Assembly (NCBI GenBank): GCA_022867325.1
Contig: JALHUR010000013.1
Span: 1 to 38,058 of the forward strand
Direction of reading: 5' to 3'
Source of the DNA: Candidatus Aminicenantota bacterium
GTDB lineage: Bacteria > Acidobacteriota > Aminicenantia > Aminicenantales > JAFGBC01
Length of the DNA: 38,058 nucleotides
Part shown: piece by piece, positions 28,204 through 35,498 of the stretch
Position numbering within the stretch: position 1 is the first letter of the stretch
How the letters are laid out: each line of letters begins with the position of its first letter
The notes under the pieces: model-generated
What the model was told of the DNA's origin: nothing
The model's database searches: none
The model's input: the letters and a program-made list of their open reading frames with translations, nothing else
Program-made: the position numbers and the translations under genes

Positions 28204-29511
28204 ATGAAAAAGATTTTTGTGATTTGTTGGTGTGTCATCAGTCTGTCAGCCATAGCAAGCGCTCAAACTCTGGTCACCAGGAGCGTTGTGAGCGATCAGA
28301 AGGGGAAAGACTATGCGCCAAATATCGTGCCGACGAGCGACGGCCAGTGGGCCGTCTTTTGGGCCCGGGACAAAGGTAGTGAAAACGTGATGATCCGAGG
28401 CCGAGGACTGCAGTCAGATGGGACGATCCTTACCGGCATTAGAAACCTGATCGGAGCGACACTCTATCGCCAGACGACTTTTGGAGGAGCGTCTCTCGGC
28501 AAGGGGCAGATCGTGGTGGGAGGGACACGTGAATCCGATCGCCAAATCGTGACGCGCGTCTATGACTCGAAATTGATAGCCAAGGCCAATCTTGTCGCTA
28601 CTGGGCAGACAGGGTTTAACACGACGTTTGCGCCATGCGCTTCGGGTGTGCTTTTGGCCTGGACAGACGCCATCGGCGCCCACATTGCTCCGCTCGACCC
28701 GTTCGCCGACGCTAAGCCCCGCCTTTCAAGGCGGGGACGAGAAGCGACACTTTTGTACTCAGCCCCTTGAGAGGAGATGGGGCTGAGTGGGCTCAGGGTT
28801 AACCCCGAACAAGCCCCGGCATTCATGCTGGGGGGTCGAGGGGTTGACTCGACGGGCCGATTCACCTCTTCCCCCCTTGAGCTGCCGACAGCCTCAAAGG
28901 CGCATTTTCTTCAACCAACCCGCATCGCCGCGACTCCCAATGGATACCTGGTCGTGGGCCTTGAGACGTACGCTGACTACAGTTTGAGACGTACGAGCGG
29001 CAATCTTGTAACCACCGATTTATCGAAGGCTAGCAAGGCCATCATCTACGAATCATCATTCAGCGAGCACGCCTTTGCAGCCGATGCCGCATGGGAGGGG
29101 AAGACCGGTTACACGCTGTTCGGACGGCGCGTCAACGACTCAAAAACCAGCGGTTATTTTCGAAAAATTAACGCCGCCGGAAAGCCGGCCGCGGCAGCGA
29201 AAAAGTTTCCGCCCAACAAAGCTCCTAACACCTGTAACTACCGAATCATCCCCCTCACGGGCACCGGCTGGTTTGCCACAACATGGTATGACTACAGCCA
29301 GGAGCTCATGTATCTGCAAATACTGTCCTCAAAGGGAACCTTCATGGGCAGCCCCGTCCCCATTTCGGAAAATGCCTATCGCATCCTGGACGACGTCGTC
29401 GACATGGCGTGGGACGCGGCATCGCAGAGGATCCTTGTCGCATACGCCGAGTACGCGGCAGCGCCGTCAACACCTGAGGACATTTGGGTCGCGATCTTCA
29501 GCCTGGAATAA
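28204..29511 (+). pseudogene. Exported propeller-like protein gene interrupted by a 150-bp element
   Basis: The ATG at 28204 (GGGAGG upstream) opens a signal peptide (MKKIFVICWCVISLSAIASAQ). The frame reads through repeats like NIVPTSDGQWAVFWAR and IRGRGLQSDGTILTG until the insertion at 28699-28848, where a TGA at 28768-28770 stops it. Beyond the element the same frame continues to 29509-29511. Deleting exactly 150 bp joins HIAPLD to STGRFTSSPLELP, a natural strand-turn-strand for this type of secreted beta-propeller. The ancestral product was 385 residues. As it stands, translation would give a 188-residue truncated chain with a foreign tail, unless the UGA is read through or translation restarts at the ATG at 28777. 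I do not recognise the family; similar exported proteins bind surfaces or glycans. Confidence 0.8.
28699..28848 (+). mobile_element. 150-bp multi-hairpin element, long form, inserted in a coding sequence
   Basis: This copy matches the 108-bp unit at 13934-14041 and carries one additional 42-nt hairpin cassette (28748-28789) whose stem is ACTCAGCCCC / GGGGCTGAGT with a 12-base loop. The shared part holds CCCCGCCTT / AAGGCGGGG, a decayed version of the GGGTTAACCC palindrome, and CCCCGGCAT / ATGCTGGGG. The host gene gives the ends. The left flank ends in GAC, the element ends in TTGAC, and removing 150 bp restores the frame. The boundary can slide by three bases because GAC occurs at both junctions. 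That fits either insertion after a GAC-type target without duplication, as in IS200/IS605 relatives, or a 3-bp duplication. Confidence 0.85.
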
Positions 29512-29639
29512 TCTCGGTGCCGCGGGCCGCCCAAAGAGGACAATATCACGTTGGCGGAACATACTGAAAGAACGGCCTTGACAACGCTTAAGAAATGGAT
29601 TTTTCTATTATGTAGAATTCGTTGGGAGGAGGTCCCGAC

Positions 29640-31385
29640 ATGAAAAGCCTCTTCGTCTCGCTTTTGCTGCTTCTGGTCAGTAATCCGGTCGCGGCGGCGG
29701 ATGAGCCGTTCTTCGCGCCCGTGAAATCTAGCGGGAACATCACCGCAAAGCTGTATCCGACCGAGGTCGTGAAAACGGGGTTCTCCGTTCTGGTCAGCTT
29801 CGGGATGCCTTTTTCTCGCGGTTCGATTACGACGGCGGCGCTGCGGACCGTCCGTGTCCTGATAAACGGCACGGAGATACCGGCCTATGTCGACCAGCTG
29901 ACGCCGTGGCGGCACGCGACGAAAAATTCAATCGATCGCAAGTCCGTGCGCGTCGCTCGCATCCAATTCAGCTACACCTTCTCGGCGGCCTATCCCGCCT
30001 TCGAGAGCCTGACGATCGAATGGGGACTTCATGATCGCGCCAAGAACATCGCGACCCTCCGGAAGCCGCGATCGGCCTGGCACCTTGTATCGAGCGGCAC
30101 GTTCGTGGCCGCGGACCTGGTCTATGAGCCCGACGTCTACGTGGTCCTACCCACGGCCGCGCTGACGCAGGGAGTCCTCCGACCGGGCCGCATGAATCCG
30201 TTTTCCAATTCGGTCGCCTCCAAGCGAGACTCGCCGACCGCCATGTGCAATAAATGGAATTGGCCCGGATACCAAGAGCTGGAGCACGCGGCGAAGAACA
30301 ACTTCTATGCGATCATCAACGAGGATGACCCGCATGTGACGAAGGAGAACCTCTGCGATTACAAGAACGCGTTGTCGGACACGAACGGCGAGCCGTGGCT
30401 CTATGATCGCTCGTCGGCGATGTTCGGACTCTATTTCCGGAGCGGGTTCTTCAGGGCCCTGCGGGAGGCCGTGCGGAGCGCGGAGTATTACCGAAACCAT
30501 CTTTCTCGTGCCGGGTTCTTCACGCTCAAGGATTACGATGATCCCAAGTACAGCTACAGTGAATGTCTCGCCTACCTATGCTGGACGACCGGCGATCAGC
30601 AATCGCTCGCGGGTACTTCGGCGGTTGTGTCGGCCTTCAAGGACGTCACGGCCAGATGGAACTCCAGCCTCAACTTCTGGACCGAGCGCCATGCCGGATT
30701 CAAGTTGCTGGCGAACGTCGTCGCCTACGAAGTCTATGGGACATCCGGCTATCGCGACGCCGTGTTGTCCGAAGCCAAGGACTTCATCTGGCATCAGAAC
30801 GGGGCCGGAGGATTGATCCCCGCGAATCACGTCGACGGCGGGCTCTACCACCTCGGCTCTCAGCACGATTGGGATTGGGACCAGGATTCCTACGGCGCCT
30901 CGCCCTGGATGACCGTGCTGCTCCTGGATGCCATGGTGCGCGCTTATGCGGTCACTGAAGATCCGCTGATCGCGAAATTCATCCAGCGAGTCGGCGCCTT
31001 CGAGAAGGCGGCGATGAACGTCACGAAGAATCATCTTTACGAATACGGTCCGTACGAAAACCAGGCTCTGGCCGTCCCGGTCTATGCGTTGCTTGCCGAC
31101 GGCACTTTCGGAGCCACCAGCTGGGAAGACTCCGAGCACGCGCTCGACGTCGCCTCGGCCCTTGCCTGGGCCTCCTATTTCGCAAATCTTCTCGGTTCGC
31201 CCGACCCCACCCTCCGGCAGGCCGCCGTTTCCTACTACAAAACTTATCAAATCGGCGTGAACTACTGGATCCGTCCCGACTCCCCGGTCCAGTACGGCAA
31301 GACGGCCTTTCGCGTCTCACCGTGGCGAAAGTACGGGTGGGAGCACCGCGTGAGCGCGAGCTTTTCCTGGATCATTAGCCCTTAG
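29640..31385 (+). CDS. Exported protein with helical-barrel character, possible carbohydrate-active enzyme
   Basis: I do not recognise the family. The product is 581 residues from the ATG at 29640, which follows GGAGGAGG; an upstream in-frame start at 29622 contains that ribosome site. A signal peptide (MKSLFVSLLLLLVSNPVAAA) is followed by a beta-rich domain to about 150. A long alpha-helical part follows with aromatic motifs at regular intervals: MCNKWNWPGYQELEH, WLYDRSSAMFGLYFRSG, SYSECLAYLCWTTGD, GGLYHLGSQHDWDWDQDSYGASPWMTVLLLDAMVRAY. Such repeated helices with Trp, Tyr and Asp clusters are typical of (alpha/alpha)6-barrel glycosidases and polysaccharide lyases, so a sugar-processing role is a reasonable guess. 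TTGACA (29578-29583) and TATTAT (29606-29611) lie upstream with an unusually long 22-nt spacing. Confidence 0.72.
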   Translation: MKSLFVSLLLLLVSNPVAAADEPFFAPVKSSGNITAKLYPTEVVKTGFSVLVSFGMPFSRGSITTAALRTVRVLINGTEIPAYVDQLTPWRHATKNSIDRKSVRVARIQFSYTFSAAYPAFESLTIEWGLHDRAKNIATLRKPRSAWHLVSSGTFVAADLVYEPDVYVVLPTAALTQGVLRPGRMNPFSNSVASKRDSPTAMCNKWNWPGYQELEHAAKNNFYAIINEDDPHVTKENLCDYKNALSDTNGEPWLYDRSSAMFGLYFRSGFFRALREAVRSAEYYRNHLSRAGFFTLKDYDDPKYSYSECLAYLCWTTGDQQSLAGTSAVVSAFKDVTARWNSSLNFWTERHAGFKLLANVVAYEVYGTSGYRDAVLSEAKDFIWHQNGAGGLIPANHVDGGLYHLGSQHDWDWDQDSYGASPWMTVLLLDAMVRAYAVTEDPLIAKFIQRVGAFEKAAMNVTKNHLYEYGPYENQALAVPVYALLADGTFGATSWEDSEHALDVASALAWASYFANLLGSPDPTLRQAAVSYYKTYQIGVNYWIRPDSPVQYGKTAFRVSPWRKYGWEHRVSASFSWIISP

Positions 31386-31407
31386 ACATTGAATATGAGG
31401 TCTGGGT

Positions 31408-32187
31408 ATGTCTGAATATCTCAAATTGCTGGCCACGCCCATGGTGTGTGTGATCGTTTTTCTTGCATCCGGCTTAGTCTTGACGCGCCGTGCGAAACAG
31501 AAGTCGTTACGGGCTGCAATCGGCTGGTATCTGGCAAGTGGGGCGCTTTTAATCCTGTTCCTGCTGAGTTTCAAGCCCGTTGCCAACATTCTGGTGAACA
31601 CGCTTGAATCGCCATATAAGCCGGTAACGCAGGCAGACCTGGAAAAAACGGATATTATCGTCATCCTGACAGGCGGGATAGCGCCGGTAGGCAGTTATCA
31701 AAGGACCGCGGAGGCAAGCGGCACGTCGTATTCCCGGATATTCAACGGAGTCGAGATGTTCAAAAAAAGTCACGCCCGGCTATTGGTTGTTGCGGGCCTG
31801 GGGCGTGAAGGAGAGGCAGTGTCGGAAGCGGCGGTCATGAAAGACCTGGCGATTAAGCTGGGCGTGGCGCCGGATATGATCATTACGGAAGAGCGATCGC
31901 ATACGACTATGGAGAGTATTATGGAACTGCGTAAGATGGGGCTGTTCGATAAGAATACCACAGTCGGGCTTGTTACGTCCGCGATCCATATGATGCGTTC
32001 GGTCTGGACGCTACAGAAGGCATTTCCTGATATTGAGATCGTTCCCCTGCCGGCCGAGTATCTGTCTGACCAGAAATTGTTTTCTTTTCATAAATTAGTC
32101 CCGTCAGGGGATGTCTTTGTGAATAGCACCAGCGTTATACATGAATGGAGCGGCCTTCTGTGGTACAAGCTTAAATTGAGGAAATAG
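31408..32187 (+). CDS. YdcF/ElyC-like (DUF218) membrane protein
   Basis: The 259-residue product has two N-terminal membrane spans (LLATPMVCVIVFLASGLVL and IGWYLASGALLILFLLSF), then a periplasm- or cytoplasm-facing DUF218 domain. Diagnostic pieces are DIIVILTGG near 85, ARLLVVAGLG, ITEERSHTTMESIMELRKM and GLVTSAIHMMRSVWTL, the order found in ElyC/YdcF/SanA proteins. E. coli ElyC affects peptidoglycan and lipid-carrier metabolism, and YdcF binds S-adenosylmethionine; the reaction is not settled. Codon choice is visibly richer in A/T (cgt, aaa, tta, gat) than in most of the window, suggesting recent acquisition. It starts 22 nt after the preceding gene with a GAGGTC ribosome site, so they may be co-transcribed. 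Both lie between the IS91-type fragments. Confidence 0.88.
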   Translation: MSEYLKLLATPMVCVIVFLASGLVLTRRAKQKSLRAAIGWYLASGALLILFLLSFKPVANILVNTLESPYKPVTQADLEKTDIIVILTGGIAPVGSYQRTAEASGTSYSRIFNGVEMFKKSHARLLVVAGLGREGEAVSEAAVMKDLAIKLGVAPDMIITEERSHTTMESIMELRKMGLFDKNTTVGLVTSAIHMMRSVWTLQKAFPDIEIVPLPAEYLSDQKLFSFHKLVPSGDVFVNSTSVIHEWSGLLWYKLKLRK

Positions 32188-32358
32188 TGCAAATACAAAG
32201 ACACATATGTGAATTTCATAAAAATGGGATCACGGAATATTTTATCTATTCAACTTAGGCGCAAGTTACCAAAAATCAGGCCAATTCTGAATGACTTTCG
32301 CTTTTGCTCCGGTGTTTTAATCCTACGCCGTCATCCGGCTTACATCTGAGAAATACTC

Positions 32359-32523
32359 ATGGAAGAATTTCTCAAGTCTTTGGAAGTGAGCCGAGGATTC
32401 TGCCGCTCGTGCCATGCCAGGCGGCTGGAGGAGTGGGGCGAGTGGATGCGGGAGACGCTTAAGCGTCACCGATTATTTTCGCCTGGCATCTGCGATAATT
32501 TCAGCTTAATCCGGTCTGAATGA
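32359..32523 (+). pseudogene. Fragment of an IS91-family (Y2) transposase zinc region
   Basis: The frame encodes 54 residues with SRGFCRSCHARRLEEWGEWMRETL. This is the conserved second zinc pair and following helix of IS91-type rolling-circle transposases (typically RGFCPSCH.KR..E.GEW). The preceding EEFL also fits the family. After METL-type helix end (WMRETLKRHR) the resemblance is lost and a TGA follows at 32521-32523. None of the catalytic HUH or tyrosine motifs remain. The region immediately N-terminal to this in an intact transposase resembles the fragment at 27849, 4.4 kb upstream on the same strand. The rest of the 32188-32591 gap is A/T-rich before the fragment and holds no gene I can support. 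Confidence 0.75.
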
Positions 32524-32591
32524 TTCCTGTCATCCCTGTTTAAAGCTTGAAAGAGCTGCGGCCCCTCCGGCAAGGAATTCGGGCGTCAGGC

Positions 32592-32620
32592 TTGCGGCCG
32601 ATCCCGGCGGCAAGTACAAT
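32592..32620 (+). promoter_or_regulatory. Promoter of tRNA-Ser(UGA)
   Basis: TTGCGG (32592-32597), a 17-nt spacer and TACAAT (32615-32620) lie eight bases before the mature tRNA 5' end, so the primary transcript has almost no leader. Confidence 0.65.
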
Positions 32621-32628
32621 AGCGCTGC

Positions 32629-32718
32629 GGAGGGATGGCCGAGTGGTTTAAGGCGGCGGTCTTGAAAACCGCTTTCCGGTCTTCCGGAACGGGGGTTCGA
32701 ATCCCTCTCCCTCCGCCA
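32629..32718 (+). tRNA. tRNA-Ser, anticodon UGA
   Basis: The 90-base gene includes an encoded CCA. The acceptor stem GGAGGGA pairs with TCCCTCC, with discriminator G. The anticodon stem-loop is GCGGT-CTTGAAA-ACCGC, giving anticodon TGA. A long variable arm (TCCGGTCTTCCGGA) and the T-arm GTTCGAATCC are present. The class II variable arm and identity fit serine; it reads UCA and related codons. SerS is encoded 5 kb upstream. Confidence 0.97.
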
Positions 32719-32729
32719 GACACCCCGGT

Positions 32730-32757
32730 TTGATTCCTCCCCGAAACGTGCTAAAAT
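32730..32757 (+). promoter_or_regulatory. Promoter of tRNA-Ser(GCU)
   Basis: TTGATT (32730-32735), a 16-nt spacer ending in TGC, and TAAAAT (32752-32757) make a promoter with an extended -10. It lies entirely between the two tRNA genes, so the second tRNA can be made independently. Confidence 0.6.
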
Positions 32758-32777
32758 AACTCCGCTTTTCAGGCCGC

Positions 32778-32871
<94 letters not shown>

Positions 32872-32974
32872 GTTCTCCCCCCCGCGACGCAGTTTCGACC
32901 CTAGGCTTGTCTATTCCGGCCTTTTCCATTATCCTTTAAGCAAAGGAGCGATCACGATCCGCCATCGAAACGCG

Positions 32975-34921
32975 TTGCGTTTTGTCTGCTGTGTCTGGGC
33001 TTATTTGCTGGCAGCGGCTCCCGCTCCCGGGCAGGATGAGGAAAGCCTCCAGGAACTCCAGAAGCTCCTCAAAACCCGTATCAGCACGGCCGCCAAATAC
33101 GAGCAGCTCGCCGGCGACGCCCCGGCCTCCGTCGCCATCGTCGGCTCGGAGGAGATCCGGCGATACGGATTCCGGACCCTGGACGAGGTCCTCCGGATCG
33201 TCCCCGGATTCGCCGCGAGCTACGACCGGAATTATGCTTACCTCGGCGTCCGGGGCTTCGGCCGTCCCACCGACTACAACGACCGGGTCCTTCTGCTCCT
33301 CAACGGGAACGCCCTGAACGAAGGGATGTACGGCAGCGCCGCGATCGGAACGGACCTGGGGCTGGACCTTGGGGCCGTCGAGCGGATCGAGATCGTGCGC
33401 GGTCCGGCCTCCGCCCTGTATGGGACCGGGGCGATGTTTTGCGTCATCAACATCGTTTCCAAGAAAGGGAGCGACCTCAACGGGTTTCGCATGTCGGCCG
33501 AGGTTGGGAGCTTCGGGCGGACCGGTATGTCGGCCGCGTTCGGAAAAAAGTTGGCGGATGGGACCGATATCCTGCTGGCAGCCCAGTTTTCCGACGTCAA
33601 GGGGCGGGACCTCTACTTCAAGGAATTCGACGATCCCGAAACCGACGGAGGATGGGCTCGGGGACTGGACTGGGACGTCAACTTCGGCCTTAACGCGAGG
33701 CTCGTCCGGGGCGGCTTGACGTTCCAGGCCATGGCCGCGTCACGCGGGAAGGGCATTCCGACCGCCCCCTGGGACACCGTCTTTGACGACCCTCGGGCCA
33801 AGACGCTGGACGTTAGGAGCGTGCTCGAACTCCGCTATGACCTCGATCTCGGGGCGGCCTGGATGGTCGGGCTGCGGAGCTATTACAATCATTGTCTATA
33901 TGAAGGCTATTATTCTTACGGATATCTCAACAGGGACGAGACAACCGCCGAAAAGCTGGGCGGGGAGATCCAACTTCGCTGGGACCCGAGCTCGGAGCAC
34001 CGTTTATTCGCCGGCGTCGAATATCAGAACCATCTCCGGGCCGATTATCGCAACTGGGATCCCCAGACGGTCAATTTCGACGGGAATTTTCCCTACCGGA
34101 TCTGGTCGCTGTACCTTCAGGATCAGATCAAGATCCGCTCGAACCTCTCCCTGACCCTGGGGCTGCGCCGGGACGAATATTCGACGGCCGGGAGTTCGAC
34201 GACGCCCCGGCTCGCTCTCGTCTATCATCCCTGGGCGGACGGCACCTTCAAGCTCCTCTACGGGGAGGCCTTCCGGGCGCCCAATCCCTACGAAGTTCAT
34301 TACGAGCTCCCGAGCGAAGGCTATAAGTCGAACCCGGGACTCCGGCCGGAAAAAATCAGATCCTTCGAGGCTATCTGGGAGCAGAAGTTGGGCCGCCCTC
34401 TGCTCGGCTTCGTCAACGTCTACCGCTACATCCTGTCCGGCCTGATCGACCAGGCGCCGGACCCTGCCGACGGGCTCCTCCAGTTCCGGAACTTGGGGAA
34501 GGTCCGGGCGGCCGGGGTCGAGCTGGGGCTGACCAGCCGTTGGGCGAGCGGCGTCTGGGCCCAAGCGTCCTATGCCTTTCAGTCGGCCGAAGACGCGGCG
34601 ACCGGAGCCAAGCTGACCAATGCCCTCACCCATGTCTTCAAGGCCGGCCTGTCCTGCCCCGTCTTTAAACTCGGTTTCGTCTCGATTCAGCTCCTGGCCG
34701 AATCGGAGCGGCTGACCGTGGCCCGGACCGCGACGAAACCCTTCCGGCTCGCCGACCTGGCGTTTGTCTCGGGCGATCGCCTGGAGCCGTTCAGGATCTC
34801 GGTCAGAATCCGCAATATTTTTAACGAGACCTACGCGCTGCCCGGAGGATTCGAGCACCGGATGCCCGCCATCGTCCAGGATCCCAGGAATTATTCCGTG
34901 AAGCTCGAATACCTCTTTTAG
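32975..34921 (+). CDS. TonB-dependent outer-membrane receptor
   Basis: The product is about 648 residues. A plug domain is clear: ASVAIVGSEEIRRYGFRTLDEVLRIVPGF, then YLGVRGFGRP, DRVLLLLNG and VERIEIVRGPASALYGTGAMFCVINIVSKKG. A 22-strand-type barrel follows (LRLEDE-like pairs such as NLSLTLGLRRDEYSTAG, FKLLYGEAFRAPNPYE) and ends in SVKLEYLF with the terminal Phe. Size and plug are closest to the BtuB/colicin-receptor style; the ligand is unknown. No ATG or GTG is available between the tRNA and the signal peptide. The only standard start in frame is TTG at 32975 (RFVCCVWAYLLAAAPAPGQ). A good ribosome site AAAGGAG (32942-32948) is placed instead for an ATC at 32957. The first base is therefore uncertain. 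It heads an operon with YfiR-like and GGDEF genes. Confidence 0.92.
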   Translation: MRFVCCVWAYLLAAAPAPGQDEESLQELQKLLKTRISTAAKYEQLAGDAPASVAIVGSEEIRRYGFRTLDEVLRIVPGFAASYDRNYAYLGVRGFGRPTDYNDRVLLLLNGNALNEGMYGSAAIGTDLGLDLGAVERIEIVRGPASALYGTGAMFCVINIVSKKGSDLNGFRMSAEVGSFGRTGMSAAFGKKLADGTDILLAAQFSDVKGRDLYFKEFDDPETDGGWARGLDWDVNFGLNARLVRGGLTFQAMAASRGKGIPTAPWDTVFDDPRAKTLDVRSVLELRYDLDLGAAWMVGLRSYYNHCLYEGYYSYGYLNRDETTAEKLGGEIQLRWDPSSEHRLFAGVEYQNHLRADYRNWDPQTVNFDGNFPYRIWSLYLQDQIKIRSNLSLTLGLRRDEYSTAGSSTTPRLALVYHPWADGTFKLLYGEAFRAPNPYEVHYELPSEGYKSNPGLRPEKIRSFEAIWEQKLGRPLLGFVNVYRYILSGLIDQAPDPADGLLQFRNLGKVRAAGVELGLTSRWASGVWAQASYAFQSAEDAATGAKLTNALTHVFKAGLSCPVFKLGFVSIQLLAESERLTVARTATKPFRLADLAFVSGDRLEPFRISVRIRNIFNETYALPGGFEHRMPAIVQDPRNYSVKLEYLF

Positions 34922-34928
34922 AGATCCG

Positions 34929-35498
34929 ATGAGGACCCTGCGGCCGGCCGCCCTGTTGTTGCTGGCGGTCGTGCTGTCCTCCGGCCAGGAGCCGGCCGTC
35001 CCGGTCGAGCTCCAGTATGACCTTATGATCAAGGTCTTGACCTTTGACCGCAACCTCAGAAGCCGGGTCGGCGCCGAGATCGTCATCGGGATTCCCTACC
35101 AGAAGTCCGTTCGCGAATCCGTCGCCGCCAAGGACGCCCTCCTCAAGGTCATCCGGACATCGGGCCCCTCGCCCTGGGACGACCTTTCCGTCCGCGCGGT
35201 CGCCTTCGAGCTCGACGATCCCAACGATTTGGACGAAATCTTCGGGCGGGAGGGGATCGACATCCTTTATATCCCGCCCCTCCGGGCGTTCGACGTCAGG
35301 GCCATCGTACCCGTCTGCAACGCCAGGCGGGTTCTAAGCTTCACGGGCCTCCCCGATTACCTTAAAGCGGGGGTCTCGATCGGATTCGACCTCAAGGAGG
35401 AAAGGCCCGAGATCCTGGTCAACCTGGTCAGCGCCCGTCTGGCCGGCGCCGACTTCAGTTCGAAGCTGCTGAGACTCGTCCGCGTGGTAGAGGAGTGA
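34929..35498 (+). CDS. YfiR-like (DUF4154) periplasmic regulator
   Basis: The 189-residue product starts at the ATG at 34929, eight bases after the receptor stop, with a signal peptide (LRPAALLLLAVVLSSGQ). The body follows the YfiR family: an N-terminal helix with LMIKVLTFDRNL, GAEIVIGIPY, a middle DILYIPPLRA, then RRVLSFTGLPDYLKAGVSIGF and ILVNLVSARLAGADFSSKLLRLVRVV, the conserved tail where NxxxAxxxGxxISSxLLxLA is usual. In Pseudomonas YfiR binds the periplasmic part of the diguanylate cyclase YfiN and silences it, and YfiR is itself responsive to redox and envelope state. The gene directly precedes a membrane GGDEF protein with no intergenic bases, so the same pairing is likely here. Confidence 0.87.
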   Translation: MRTLRPAALLLLAVVLSSGQEPAVPVELQYDLMIKVLTFDRNLRSRVGAEIVIGIPYQKSVRESVAAKDALLKVIRTSGPSPWDDLSVRAVAFELDDPNDLDEIFGREGIDILYIPPLRAFDVRAIVPVCNARRVLSFTGLPDYLKAGVSIGFDLKEERPEILVNLVSARLAGADFSSKLLRLVRVVEE

